DNA from: Clostridia bacterium
GTDB taxonomy: Bacteria; Bacillota; Peptococcia; DRI-13; UBA5745
Assembly: GCA_018436095.1 (NCBI GenBank)
Contig: JAHDMJ010000009.1
Location: 1 to 64,000 of the forward strand
Direction of reading: 5' to 3'
DNA length: 64,000 bases
The first letter of the stretch is position 1. Each line of letters begins with the position of its first letter. Of the stretch, positions 24,991 to 34,107 are shown in pieces. The notes beneath the pieces were generated by a model that saw only the letters and a program-made list of their open reading frames with translations, was not told the origin of the DNA and ran no database searches. A program made the position numbers and the translations under genes.

Positions 24991-25098
24991 GTCGATGCGT
25001 TACAAAAAGAAGGGGAGATATGATATTCTGTATTGAAAGAGCATGGAACAAAAAGCAGAAGATGATCATCTTGAATATAGAATAGCAGGAGGGCAGAT

Positions 25099-25593
25099 AT
25101 GGCTTTAAATGATGAGGAATTAGCCTTGGTTGGTCAATTGCTGGAAAAAAAGCAGATGTATTATCGCCTGGCCTATTCCCTTACAGGAAATGAAGCCGAC
25201 GCTTTGGATGCAATTGCCCAAACAACGCTGCAGGTAGTTGAAAAAATTCATACTTTACGCTCAAAGGAAGCGTTTTTGTCCTGGAGCAAGCGGATATTGG
25301 TTAATGTCTGCCGGGAATTTTGGCGTAAAAACCCGAAGACGCTGCCCATTGAGGAAGCCTTAGCGGCAGAAGGCGGCTGCGGTCTGGCCATCGAAGAAGA
25401 ATTAATGCTGCGCCAATACATCTGTCAATTGCCGGAGATTCACCGGGAAGTCATTCACCTGCGCTTTTATCTCGACTATGAATATAAGGAAATTGCCAGA
25501 ATACTGGAGATTCCGGAAGGGACGGTAAAGTCCCGGTTGAGCCGGGCTTTGGAGACGCTAAAGCAACAAATGGGAGGCGCTTTGCATGAATAG
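25099..25593 (+). CDS. ECF-type RNA polymerase sigma factor
   Basis: A 164-residue sigma-70-family factor of the extracytoplasmic type. Region 2 spans about 15-80 (YYRLAYSLTGNEADALD ... KEAFLSWSKRILVNVCREFWR). Region 4 spans about 105-160 (LPEIHREVIHLRFYLDYEYKEIARIL, then GTVKSRLSRALETLKQQM, a helix-turn-helix). Such factors are held by a membrane anti-sigma protein until an envelope signal arrives. The next gene overlaps by 8 bases and encodes a membrane-anchored macroglobulin, not an ordinary anti-sigma protein. AGGAGGG precedes ATG 25099. Confidence 0.92.
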   Translation: MALNDEELALVGQLLEKKQMYYRLAYSLTGNEADALDAIAQTTLQVVEKIHTLRSKEAFLSWSKRILVNVCREFWRKNPKTLPIEEALAAEGGCGLAIEEELMLRQYICQLPEIHREVIHLRFYLDYEYKEIARILEIPEGTVKSRLSRALETLKQQMGGALHE

Positions 25594-28500
25594 AATCGAT
25601 AATTTCATGGCAGCCGAAAAAGAACGGCTGGAAAAAATCGCAGCTCCCGCCCTTTACGATCAGGTAGTGGAAGAAGCGCTGCTGGCGGCGGGGCTCTCTG
25701 CAGAAGAGATCAAAAAGGCCCTGGCTGCCAAAGAAGAGGAGCCTGCCGCCCAGCCCCTGTTTAGAGGCGGAAAGGAAGCTAAGGAACAGAGGCCGGAGTT
25801 TAAGCTGCCTGCCGTAAAGAAAAAACAGCGGCTTTGGCTAGGGGCTGTGGCTGCTTGCGCTGTCTTACTGTTGGGGATGAGTTCTTTTTTGCCTCTGGCC
25901 CGGGAGGTTTCTCTGCCCAAAGAGCTGCCCCAAAGCTTTAAAGGCGTGATTTCGATTACGCCTACGCTGGCAGACGGCAGCCTGGTCAATCCCGCCGGCA
26001 GCTTTCTCATCACATCCACGGAGGCCCTGCCTAAGGAGCTGGTAGAAAAAGCTCTTATTGTGGAGCCCGCCTTCGATTATGAGCTGTCAGGCAAAAAAGG
26101 CGGCAAAGAATACGAATTAATCCCTGTGGAGCCTTTGGAAGAAAACAGCGTTTACCGGATTGCTTTTGATCCGGAAAACAGCCTGGCGGACCTGGGGGCC
26201 AGAGGTTCTTATACCTGGGCTTTTCAGACCCAGGCCTCCTTCCGGCTGACAGGGACCCTGCCCCGCTCCAATACATCGATGGTGCCGGTCAGCACTACTT
26301 TGGAGCTGTATTTTACGGCGCCGCCGGATAAAGCGGCAATAGAAAAAGAAGTGACCTTTACGCCGGAAATACCGGGAACCTGGCAAATTGAGCAAAATAA
26401 GGCCCTTTACTTGCCCTCGGCTCCTTTAGCTTATAAGACCATTTATGAGGTGGATATTCCCCAGGGACTGCAGCCGGCAGGGGGCGGCAGCAAAACTCCG
26501 GAAGGCCTGAAGGTGGTTTTTCAGACGGAAGGGCCGGAGAATCATCCTGAGGAAAATTCCTATTTTGGCCTCCAGGGACAAAATCTCTCCTTCCGTACAG
26601 GGGAGGAGCCTTACGTCCAATTTTATTACAACGACTGGGCTGCCGCCGAAAAGGACCCGGCTCCCCAGGTTAAGGCAGACGTCTATGCTTATAGCGGCAG
26701 CGATCAATACCAGGCTGCCCTTATCGAAAAAATGCAAACCCGGGACTGGCTGTCTTTTGACCGGGAAAACATGGTTGTCACCGAGGGCTTAAATCTTCTT
26801 TCCAGCTTCAATCTGACGGGACAGCAGATTGATTATTCCTGGTATCTGTATTTTCCTGAAAGTCTGCCCACCGGTTTTTATTTGGCGGAGCTTTCCCTGG
26901 AGGGCCAGACCTGCCAGCTGCTGTTTCAGGTAACGGATCTCAGCGTTTACTTGTCCGCCAATGAGGAGGAGGCTCTGCTTTGGATCAACGATTTGGCTAC
27001 GGGGCAAGCAGCCGCCGGCGCCCAGGTAAGGACCGGCAATGAGACAAAAAAAATCATTGCCGACAGCCAGGGCCTGGCTTATATAGAAAGCCTGCCTCCT
27101 GAAGACGGAGTCCGGATTTATGATATCCGCAGCCAGGAAAAACAGGTTTTGCTGGCGGATAAAGATTGGGGCTTCGGTTATCCGCAACGCCAAAAATGGC
27201 AGGAAGAAAGGAAGATCCAGAAAGCTTACTGGAATTACCTTTATGTAGACCGGCCCCTTTACCGGCCCGGGGATACCCTGTATTTCTTCGGCCTTATCGC
27301 TCCCCGGGATGAAAAGGCTGACGAAGTAAAAGAGGTAACGCTGCGGCTGGAAACTTATCTGGCGGATAAAACCATCAAGCAGACCTGCAGCGTCAGCGGC
27401 GACGTCCTGCAAGGCAGTTTCTCTTTGCCTGTATTGCCGCCGGGATATTATAGCCTCAGCATGTATTTGGAGGATGCCTATATTTGCGGCAGTACTTTCC
27501 AGGTGGCTATTTACGAAAAGCCGGCCTATCAGTTGACCCTTGCCGCCGACAAGAAAGCGGTGATGAAGGGCGATACGGTGCAGTGGACGGCCGCCACCAG
27601 CTTTTTTGACGGTACGCCTTTAGCGGAGCAAGCTATCTCCTTTTCCGGTACGGCCATTGAGTCGGGCCGGACCATCACTTCGGATTTCAACGGACGCATT
27701 CAATTTACGACGAAGGCTGACGGCGGCAATATTTACGGCTTGCTGGGCAATGATTACGTTTCGGCCATGGCCCGGCTGCCGGAGATAGGAGAAATCTACA
27801 GAGACAGCTATGTTACCGTATTCACCAGCGATCTGGAAATTACGGGCCGGGTACAAAGGACTGCATCGGAGACCGGTGAGTTTACCATCGATCTTAAAGC
27901 TTTTGATGTGGACTTAAGCCGCATTACCGATTGGGAAGGGGATTTGCAGGATCAGGCTTTGGCGCCTTACGGCGGCGGCCTGGTCATGGAGGCTGCCTTA
28001 ATACGCCAGTATTGGCATAAGATAGAGGCGGGCCAGAAATATAACCCCTATAGCAAGCAAATGGAGCCTGTGTATGATTATCGTCTGGAAGAAATTCCGG
28101 AAGATACATTGCATTGGACCTACGATGGTTCCGGAGAGCAGACTTTCCGCGGCCAATTGGCTTATGACGATGGCTACCAGCTGGCGATTTCCTTTAAGGA
28201 CCGTTCGGGCCGGGAGGTCAAACGCCTGTTCTATTTGCCGCCGGCTCAAACGCTTTCCCAGGAGACTAACCCTTATATTTATCACTGGCTTTGGATCCAA
28301 AAGGATGATGGCAAAGCACACTGTCTTTTGGGGGAAGAGGCTACTTTCAAGTTGTATGAAGACCAGGTTCCCTTGCAGGGGGAAGGCCGGTACCTCTTTT
28401 TCAAAGCCCGGGAAAAAATCAAGGATTATCTGGTAAGTTCAGAAAATGCCTATAGCTTCCGTTTCAGTAACGAAGATATTCCCGGCGCCAATATAATGGC

Positions 28501-30757
28501 CGTGTATTTTGACGGCCGCAAGTATTTGCCGGCGGCTTATTCGGCTCAAGCTACCATGGACCCGGCTGAAAGAGGCCTTAATGTCGAAATCAAAACCGAT
28601 AAGGAACAATACCGGCCCGGCGAGACGGTGGTCATGGATTTGAAACTCACCGATGCCGCCAACCGGCCGGTGGAGGGGGTTATCAGCCTTAATCTCATTG
28701 ATGAAGCTCTGCTTTCCGTTCAGGAGCAATGGGTCAACATGGGCTGGCAGGTGTTTTTAGGGAATCTGTATGATTTCAACTACAAGACGACTCTGAGCCA
28801 TCCCGACGGCAGCGGCGGCAATATGGCTGAGGGGGGCGAAGGAGATGGCTACCGGGAAGAATTCAGGGACACCGTGATTTTCCGTACGCTTTATACGGAC
28901 AAAAACGGCCTGATTCGCACAGAGTTTACCCTGCCCGATAATATCACCACCTGGCGGGTGGTTTGGCAGGCCTATAAGCCGGATATTTGGGCCGGCAGCG
29001 GTTCGGCTGCTATCCCCGTCAGCTTGCCCTTTTTTACGGATATCCGTTTTAACGGTCCTATTCTGGATCAGGACGAACCCATACTCGGCTTGCGTTCGGC
29101 AGGCACCCTTATCAGCCAGGAGAGTTCTTTGCCGGTAGAGTGGACGGTCAACATCCCCGAGACGGGATTCAGCCGGACACTGTCGGGCCCGGCTTTTAGC
29201 TGGCAGGAGCTGTCTTTGCCGGCCATGGCGGCAGGGGATTATACGCTGCAGGTCCACAGCAAATATGATAATCACAGCGACAGCGTTACCCAGCTTTTCC
29301 ATGTGGTTAAAAGCCGGCAAAGCTATACTGCCCGCGAAGAGGTGGTTTTGGAAAACAATTACCTGCCTCTGGGGGATGAGGAGGGCATGACGACGGTGGT
29401 TTTCAGCGACCGGGCCAGAAACCAGGCTTTGCAGGGCCTGCACCTGCTGGCGGATCAGGCCTCCGTAAGGGTAGAACAGCGGCTGGCAGCTCTGGAAGCC
29501 AGAGCATTGCTGAAAAAGCATTTCCAGATTGATTGGTGGAATACCACCGAGTCAGCCGTCAAAGAGGAACAGGAGCAAATTCTGCGCTATCAAAACCCGG
29601 ACGGCGGTATTGCCTTTTTGCCCTACGGCCAATCGGATATTTACACCAGCATTTGGGCGGCTGCCGCCGGCGGCCGGTATTTTTCCCGGGATGCTTTGGC
29701 TATGTATTTTATGGACTTATTGGAGAATGGAGCGGACACGGGCATCGATCCAACCATGGCCTTGTGGGGAGCGGCAGCCAGCGGCCAGCCGGTGCTGTCC
29801 CAGATCCGTCAGGCTTTACAGGAAAACCGTTATCAAGGGCAGGAGCTTACCGGCAAACAACAGTTGAATTTGGTCTGCGCCTTGATTTTTGCGGGCAGCG
29901 GCAATGAAGCCCTCGGTTATGCTCAAAACTTAGTGGCTGTCTGGGCCGAGGATTTGGGCGGCGGTCTTTACCGGGCTGCCGTCAGCGACGACAGAACGGC
30001 AATCCTGGAGGCCACAGCCCAGATGGCGGTGGTGGCGGCAGTTCTTGATCTGCCGGAAAGCGCCGGGCTTTACCGCTACCTATTGGAAAACCCCAGTGAA
30101 AAAGAGTATTTTCTGTTGGAGCAATTGATTTACTTACGCGCAGCCTGCGAGAAGATCGGCGATACCGCCAGCTTTACTTATACGTTGGACGGGGAAGAAA
30201 CCACGGTGGATTTAACGAAAACCCTCAGCTATACCTTATTATTGACACGGTCACAGCGGCAGTCCATCAGCATCGGCCAGGTCAGCGGTTCCATCATTGC
30301 CGAATCCCAATACCAAAAACCGGGCTATCCTGAACCCGCCCCTAACGCCGCCGAATATCTGCAAATCAGCCGCAGCTACCGGGTCAGCAATCAGGAAAAA
30401 TGGAGCCTGCCCATGAACGGCAAGATTCAAGTCGTCATTGATTACCGCATTGACGCCTCGGCCCCCGACGGCAGCTACAATATTGTTGATTATTTGCCTA
30501 CAGGTTTACGTTACGTCACTTTGGACTTGCAGCAAAAACCAGAGGGGTCTTATCCCAATGTCTGGCTCTTGAAGGAAGAGGGTAACCGGCTGACCTTCGG
30601 GCTATATAAGGGCCAGGAGGCTCTGGAAGGCAGGCTGCAATACTCGGTGCGGGTGGCTATGCCCGGCAGCTATCTGGCGGAACCGGCTACGCTGGTCCAT
30701 TCCCGCCTGGCCAATCAAATGGCGGTCACCGCCGCCGGCAGAGTTTATATTCATTAG
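25586..30757 (+). CDS. Membrane-anchored alpha-2-macroglobulin-like protein in anti-sigma position
   Basis: Very large protein of 1723 residues. Residues 1-80 are a charged, helical, probably cytosolic segment. One transmembrane helix follows at about 82-103 (LWLGAVAACAVLLLGM), and the rest lies outside the cell. An Ig-like entry domain is at about 115-225. Macroglobulin domains include RPLYRPGDTLYFFG near 555 and QYRPGETVVMDLKLTDA near 1007. The A2M core is near 1103 (GLIRTEFTLPDNITTWRVVWQA), followed by a helical thioester-domain-like region near 1320-1515 with QNPDGGIAFLPYG. The thioester motif C-x-E-Q is absent. Family members trap or sense proteases. There is no lipobox and no pbpC neighbour. 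Its 8-nt overlap with the sigma gene suggests the N-terminal segment is the sigma-binding part. Confidence 0.85.
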   Translation: MNRIDNFMAAEKERLEKIAAPALYDQVVEEALLAAGLSAEEIKKALAAKEEEPAAQPLFRGGKEAKEQRPEFKLPAVKKKQRLWLGAVAACAVLLLGMSSFLPLAREVSLPKELPQSFKGVISITPTLADGSLVNPAGSFLITSTEALPKELVEKALIVEPAFDYELSGKKGGKEYELIPVEPLEENSVYRIAFDPENSLADLGARGSYTWAFQTQASFRLTGTLPRSNTSMVPVSTTLELYFTAPPDKAAIEKEVTFTPEIPGTWQIEQNKALYLPSAPLAYKTIYEVDIPQGLQPAGGGSKTPEGLKVVFQTEGPENHPEENSYFGLQGQNLSFRTGEEPYVQFYYNDWAAAEKDPAPQVKADVYAYSGSDQYQAALIEKMQTRDWLSFDRENMVVTEGLNLLSSFNLTGQQIDYSWYLYFPESLPTGFYLAELSLEGQTCQLLFQVTDLSVYLSANEEEALLWINDLATGQAAAGAQVRTGNETKKIIADSQGLAYIESLPPEDGVRIYDIRSQEKQVLLADKDWGFGYPQRQKWQEERKIQKAYWNYLYVDRPLYRPGDTLYFFGLIAPRDEKADEVKEVTLRLETYLADKTIKQTCSVSGDVLQGSFSLPVLPPGYYSLSMYLEDAYICGSTFQVAIYEKPAYQLTLAADKKAVMKGDTVQWTAATSFFDGTPLAEQAISFSGTAIESGRTITSDFNGRIQFTTKADGGNIYGLLGNDYVSAMARLPEIGEIYRDSYVTVFTSDLEITGRVQRTASETGEFTIDLKAFDVDLSRITDWEGDLQDQALAPYGGGLVMEAALIRQYWHKIEAGQKYNPYSKQMEPVYDYRLEEIPEDTLHWTYDGSGEQTFRGQLAYDDGYQLAISFKDRSGREVKRLFYLPPAQTLSQETNPYIYHWLWIQKDDGKAHCLLGEEATFKLYEDQVPLQGEGRYLFFKAREKIKDYLVSSENAYSFRFSNEDIPGANIMAVYFDGRKYLPAAYSAQATMDPAERGLNVEIKTDKEQYRPGETVVMDLKLTDAANRPVEGVISLNLIDEALLSVQEQWVNMGWQVFLGNLYDFNYKTTLSHPDGSGGNMAEGGEGDGYREEFRDTVIFRTLYTDKNGLIRTEFTLPDNITTWRVVWQAYKPDIWAGSGSAAIPVSLPFFTDIRFNGPILDQDEPILGLRSAGTLISQESSLPVEWTVNIPETGFSRTLSGPAFSWQELSLPAMAAGDYTLQVHSKYDNHSDSVTQLFHVVKSRQSYTAREEVVLENNYLPLGDEEGMTTVVFSDRARNQALQGLHLLADQASVRVEQRLAALEARALLKKHFQIDWWNTTESAVKEEQEQILRYQNPDGGIAFLPYGQSDIYTSIWAAAAGGRYFSRDALAMYFMDLLENGADTGIDPTMALWGAAASGQPVLSQIRQALQENRYQGQELTGKQQLNLVCALIFAGSGNEALGYAQNLVAVWAEDLGGGLYRAAVSDDRTAILEATAQMAVVAAVLDLPESAGLYRYLLENPSEKEYFLLEQLIYLRAACEKIGDTASFTYTLDGEETTVDLTKTLSYTLLLTRSQRQSISIGQVSGSIIAESQYQKPGYPEPAPNAAEYLQISRSYRVSNQEKWSLPMNGKIQVVIDYRIDASAPDGSYNIVDYLPTGLRYVTLDLQQKPEGSYPNVWLLKEEGNRLTFGLYKGQEALEGRLQYSVRVAMPGSYLAEPATLVHSRLANQMAVTAAGRVYIH

Positions 30758-30786
30758 GATTTAGTTTAGGATAACGGATAAAAAAT

Positions 30787-31893
30787 ATGACGAACAGGAT
30801 AGGGAATAAATTGAAGGGCCGGCGGGCGCTGCCGGTCCTGATCCTGCTTTTGGCCGTTTTGCTCCTCTTGGTTCGCTTGACCGCCTTGGCCCAAGCAGGC
30901 CATAGCGGCACCGGGGCAGGAGACAACGGCAATGGCGTCAATAGCGGCGGTGACGGTGCTGGCGGCTTTAGCGAGGGCGGCAGCGGCGCCGGGGGTGCCA
31001 GAAGCGATACGGCAGACAGTACAGACCCTGGCGCCGCTCTTGCTGCTCCTGCCGGCAATCAGCCTCCTGCCGAGATCATCGATACCGGCCAGCACCTTAA
31101 CCGCCGTCAAATGGAGGAGGCCCTGGCTATGGCGAAGGAAGAACGCTGGGCCATTCATTTAAAAGACGGGGCGGAGGGGGGGCGTATCCGCTGCCTGACC
31201 CTGCCCCACCATTTGCCGGCGGCCGGATTAACCATCCATGCCTTGGAAGAGTTGGCCGGCCGGCGGCAAAAACCCGGCGTTATCATTCTGATGGGGCCAA
31301 ATCATCAAAATATCGGTCCTGCCGCCGCTGTGACCTCCGCCGTCTGGCAGACGGCCTATGGCAGGGTAGAGCCTCAAAAAGAAATTATTGCCGCCCTGCT
31401 CCGGGAGGGCTTGGCGGCAGAAGCCTTGGAATGCTTTCCCCAAGAGCACAGCTTAGGTATGGTTATTCCCTGGCTGGCCAAATTTTTGCCGGACACGCCG
31501 GTTGTGCCGCTGCTTTTTCATTATCAATACCCAATGAAGGATCTGGAAAAGCTCCTTGGGGTATTGGAGCCTTGGCTGGAAGAGGATGGACTGCTCTTGG
31601 TTTCCGTGGATTTTTCCCATCACCAAGAGGCTGATGAGGCAGCCAGGCATGATGAGAAAACTGCCCAGCTCCTCGAAAAAGGTGATTGGCGCACCCTGGC
31701 CGGCTTAAGCAGCGATTATCTGGACAGTCCTACCCTGGTGGCCGCTATGGTCCGCTATAGCCTTGACCGGAAGCTGACCGGGCCGGCGGTCTTGGCCCAT
31801 ACCAATACCGGGCGGCTGACGGGGATAGCCGGCCAGGAGGTTACCAGTTATTTTGTATTAGCCTATACGGAAAAGGAGGCGGAGGAGCAGTGA
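30787..31893 (+). CDS. MEMO-family (AmmeMemoRadiSam B) protein with N-terminal membrane anchor
   Basis: A 368-residue protein of the MEMO1 / AmmeMemoRadiSam system protein B family. The N-terminal hydrophobic helix (about 14-35) and a long Gly/Ser/Asp-rich linker (about 36-95) precede the MEMO domain. Within it are LTLPHHLPAAGLTIHALEEL, MGPNHQNIG, PQEHSLGMVIPWL and VSVDFSHHQEA, the conserved His-rich positions that can bind metal. Bacterial homologues are usually cytosolic and sit beside AMMECR1 and radical-SAM genes. Here neither is present and the domain appears to be outside the cell. It starts 29 bases after the macroglobulin gene, with a weak ribosome binding site, and overlaps the next gene by four bases. 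Confidence 0.85.
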   Translation: MTNRIGNKLKGRRALPVLILLLAVLLLLVRLTALAQAGHSGTGAGDNGNGVNSGGDGAGGFSEGGSGAGGARSDTADSTDPGAALAAPAGNQPPAEIIDTGQHLNRRQMEEALAMAKEERWAIHLKDGAEGGRIRCLTLPHHLPAAGLTIHALEELAGRRQKPGVIILMGPNHQNIGPAAAVTSAVWQTAYGRVEPQKEIIAALLREGLAAEALECFPQEHSLGMVIPWLAKFLPDTPVVPLLFHYQYPMKDLEKLLGVLEPWLEEDGLLLVSVDFSHHQEADEAARHDEKTAQLLEKGDWRTLAGLSSDYLDSPTLVAAMVRYSLDRKLTGPAVLAHTNTGRLTGIAGQEVTSYFVLAYTEKEAEEQ

Positions 31894-32657
31894 CCTTTCC
31901 CATATTGGAATTTGACGATGCAAGAGAAGCCATTATTGAGCCGGGCCGGGCTAAAGGACCGGCGGAGCTGCCGCCAAATGTGCTGCTTTGTTTTTTTAAG
32001 GATGTATTGGAGAAGCTGGAAGGAGAGGGCAAGCTGAAGGTCTGCCATATCCACCCCACGGAAAACGGACCCAACAAGCTATACGCCTTAGAATGGGAAG
32101 GCTGTACTTTAGGGGTTATGCACCCCGGCTGCGGCGCTTCTTATAGCATATTGATGGAGGAGCGTTTAATTGCCTGGGGAGCAAAACGGATAATAGCCTG
32201 CGGCGGCGCCGGCGTTTTGGTGGCTGACAGGCCTGTAGGCGCTTTGATGGTGCCGGAAAGGGCGGTGCGGGATGAGGGCGCCTCTTACCATTACCTGCCC
32301 CCCGGAGAGGAAGTGGTCTTATCGGCAGCGGGGGTTGAATGCATTTGCCAAAGCCTCACCGCTAAAGGCTATGCCTTTAGCCGGGTCAAGACCTGGACCA
32401 CCGACGGCTTTTACCGGGAAACCAAAAAACGCAAGGAACGCCGGTTAGCTCAAGGCTGTACAGCCGTGGATATGGAGTGTGCGGCTTTAGCGGCGGTAGC
32501 CCTTTTCAGGGGAGTGGATTTTGCCCAGCTTCTTTATAGCGGCGACAGCCTGGCCGGTCCCCTTTGGGATAACCGGGGCTGGATGGAGCAGAAGGAATTG
32601 CGGGAGCAAGTGTTTTTCCTGGCCGCCGGAGCCTTGGCTGCTTGGAGTAATGCCTAA
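31890..32657 (+). CDS. Uridine/purine nucleoside phosphorylase family protein
   Basis: A 255-residue member of the PNP/UDP phosphorylase family (phosphorolysis of nucleosides to base and ribose-1-phosphate). MHPGCGASYSILMEERLIAWGAKRIIACGGAGVL matches the phosphate and base-binding core. TTDGFYRE and VDMECAALAAVA are the substrate-pocket segments, with the M-E pair contacting ribose. The start GTG 31890 overlaps the MEMO stop (GTGA), so it belongs to the same operon. Substrate preference cannot be read from sequence. Confidence 0.88.
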   Translation: MTFPILEFDDAREAIIEPGRAKGPAELPPNVLLCFFKDVLEKLEGEGKLKVCHIHPTENGPNKLYALEWEGCTLGVMHPGCGASYSILMEERLIAWGAKRIIACGGAGVLVADRPVGALMVPERAVRDEGASYHYLPPGEEVVLSAAGVECICQSLTAKGYAFSRVKTWTTDGFYRETKKRKERRLAQGCTAVDMECAALAAVALFRGVDFAQLLYSGDSLAGPLWDNRGWMEQKELREQVFFLAAGALAAWSNA

Positions 32658-32719
32658 GGTGACGATTGGCATTCCTGCCGGGAAGTAATGCCTGAATAGT
32701 ATCGATTGGCATTACTTCC
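32647..32719 (+). promoter_or_regulatory. Repeated hairpin between phosphorylase and membrane protein genes
   Basis: AGTAATGCCT...GATTGGCATT occurs twice in direct order (32647-32673 and 32685-32713). The second copy is extended to a perfect 12-bp inverted repeat, GGAAGTAATGCC (32681-32692) with GGCATTACTTCC (32708-32719), directly abutting the next -35 hexamer. There is no T run, so an operator is as likely as a terminator. Confidence 0.55.
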
Positions 32720-32748
32720 TTGCATCATCAGGCATTAAATAGTATACT
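32720..32748 (+). promoter_or_regulatory. Promoter of the membrane protein/rubredoxin gene
   Basis: TTGCAT (32720-32725), 17-bp spacer, TATACT (32743-32748), 24 bases before ATG 32772. The -35 begins at the last base of a 12-bp inverted repeat, so binding there would block the promoter. Confidence 0.62.
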
Positions 32749-32771
32749 TATTCCAGAAATGGAGTGGTTCT

Positions 32772-33962
32772 ATGCCCGGCGAAGCAGTCATCAGGGGTGT
32801 GTTTTTTTTCATGGCTTACGCCTTTCTGGGATGGATGATAGAGTGTTGTTATGTGCGGGTATTGGATGGGGAATGGGTCAACCGCGGTTTTTTGCACGGT
32901 CCTTTTCTTCCGGTTTACGGTTTCGGCGGCATTATCATTATTTATATCCTGCAAGGAGTCAGCGGCAATCCTGTCTTGCTCTTTACCGCTTCTTTTTTCT
33001 TGCTTTCGCTGCTGGAATACACAGCGGGATGGATGCTGGAGAGAGCCTTTAAGATTAAATGGTGGGATTATTCCCAGTACAAATTCAATCTGTCCGGCCG
33101 GGTGTGCCTGCTGAATTCCCTTTATTGGGGAGTCCTGGGCGTAGTAGTAATGAAGCTTGTCCATCCCGGATTGGCCAAGCTGGCAAGTCTTTTTTCTTCC
33201 CAGCGGCAGCTAATGATCATAAGCCTATTTCTGTTTTATTTCTTTTTGGATTTGGCTGCCTCCTTGCGGCGGGCCGCCGATTTCGGCAAGGTGATTCAAG
33301 AGTTGGAAGCTTATGCTGAAAAGCTGGAGCGGGAAATCGGAGAAAGACAAAGGAAATACGAAGAAAAAATTCAGGAATACGAGAGAAACAAGCAGCTTTA
33401 CCGGGAAAAATGGCGCCGGGGCATCGATGAGGCTAAGGCCCAGCTTTTGCATAATTTGACGGCCCAGGGAGAGAGCCTCCAGAAAAAAATCGAACAGGCT
33501 AATGAGGACTTACGGGTTGCCTTAAGGCTTTTAAAAGGAGAATTAGCGGCGGCAGCCAACCAAAAGGAAAGAGCGGTCAAGCTTTCCTATAGCCGCTTTT
33601 ACCGGGATATCCGCCAGCTTCTAGAAGGAAAACGGGAGTCTTCCCAACATCGCAGCATGAGAAATCTTCTGCGTATCTTTCCCACTCTTTCTCCTGCCGC
33701 CGGACGGTTTCCGGCCAGGGAGCTGTGGCTGGAAATCAAAAATATAATCAAGAAAGAATATTACAGTATTTCCCAGGAAATAAATGGAGGAGGTGAAGAA
33801 ATGAAAAAGTATGTTTGTACAGCATGCGGGTATGTCTATGATCCGGAGGTAGGTGATGCCGACAGCGGTATTGCTCCCGGCACGGCTTTTGAAGACATTC
33901 CTGAGGATTGGGTTTGCCCTCTCTGCGGCGTCGGCAAAGATATGTTTGAAGTCCAGGAGTAA
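32772..33962 (+). CDS. Membrane protein (putative ABC-transporter type IV domain) with coiled coil, in frame with rubredoxin
   Basis: The open frame encodes 396 residues. Residues 1-165 hold about five membrane helices with the features of the PF06541 family ([46 protein letters not shown]). This is a Bacillota membrane family of unknown function, annotated as putative ABC-transporter type IV. A charged coiled coil spans about 175-270. No stop codon separates this from rubredoxin, which forms residues 344-396 (from Met344). The ribosome binding site of rubredoxin is translated as GGGEE. Either a true fusion is made, or a stop was lost: a TAA sits one frame away at 33781-33783. Confidence 0.72.
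   Translation: MPGEAVIRGVFFFMAYAFLGWMIECCYVRVLDGEWVNRGFLHGPFLPVYGFGGIIIIYILQGVSGNPVLLFTASFFLLSLLEYTAGWMLERAFKIKWWDYSQYKFNLSGRVCLLNSLYWGVLGVVVMKLVHPGLAKLASLFSSQRQLMIISLFLFYFFLDLAASLRRAADFGKVIQELEAYAEKLEREIGERQRKYEEKIQEYERNKQLYREKWRRGIDEAKAQLLHNLTAQGESLQKKIEQANEDLRVALRLLKGELAAAANQKERAVKLSYSRFYRDIRQLLEGKRESSQHRSMRNLLRIFPTLSPAAGRFPARELWLEIKNIIKKEYYSISQEINGGGEEMKKYVCTACGYVYDPEVGDADSGIAPGTAFEDIPEDWVCPLCGVGKDMFEVQE
33801..33962 (+). CDS. Rubredoxin (internal start within the longer frame)
   Basis: Small electron carrier of 53 residues with one Fe bound by four cysteines: [10 protein letters not shown] near the start and CPLCGVGKD near the end, with the usual [20 protein letters not shown] between. 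An excellent ribosome binding site (GGAGGAGGTGAAGAA) ends directly at ATG 33801, which is why I believe rubredoxin is made as a separate protein. The codons also continue in frame from the upstream membrane-protein gene. Likely partners are oxygen- or peroxide-reducing enzymes; none are adjacent. Confidence 0.9.
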   Translation: MKKYVCTACGYVYDPEVGDADSGIAPGTAFEDIPEDWVCPLCGVGKDMFEVQE

Positions 33963-33982
33963 ACCAGGAATTATAGGTTATA

Positions 33983-34037
33983 AAATCCGGCTGCCCCAGG
34001 CGGGAACAAATCAACCGCCCGGCAGCCGGATTTTTTC
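33983..34037 (+). terminator. Terminator after rubredoxin
   Basis: AAAATCCGGCTGCC (33983-33996) pairs perfectly with GGCAGCCGGATTTT (34022-34035), followed by more T. Confidence 0.92.
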
Positions 34038-34041
34038 TAGT

Positions 34042-34071
34042 TGCAATTACCTACCAAAATGAAATATACTG
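34042..34071 (+). promoter_or_regulatory. Promoter of the beta-CASP RNase gene
   Basis: TTGCAA (34042-34047), 18-bp spacer, TATACT (34066-34071), 37 bases before ATG 34108. Confidence 0.58.
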
Positions 34072-34107
34072 ATCATATTGATTCAATCTTGTTGAAGGAG
34101 GGGCCTT

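Noticed and set aside
28757-29521. 254-codon reverse frame inside the macroglobulin gene
   Set aside because: Antisense to the conserved A2M core domain; no ribosome binding site or family match.
29401-29560. Active thioester site in the macroglobulin
   Set aside because: The region expected to hold Cys-Gly-Glu-Gln contains no such motif, so covalent trapping is unlikely.
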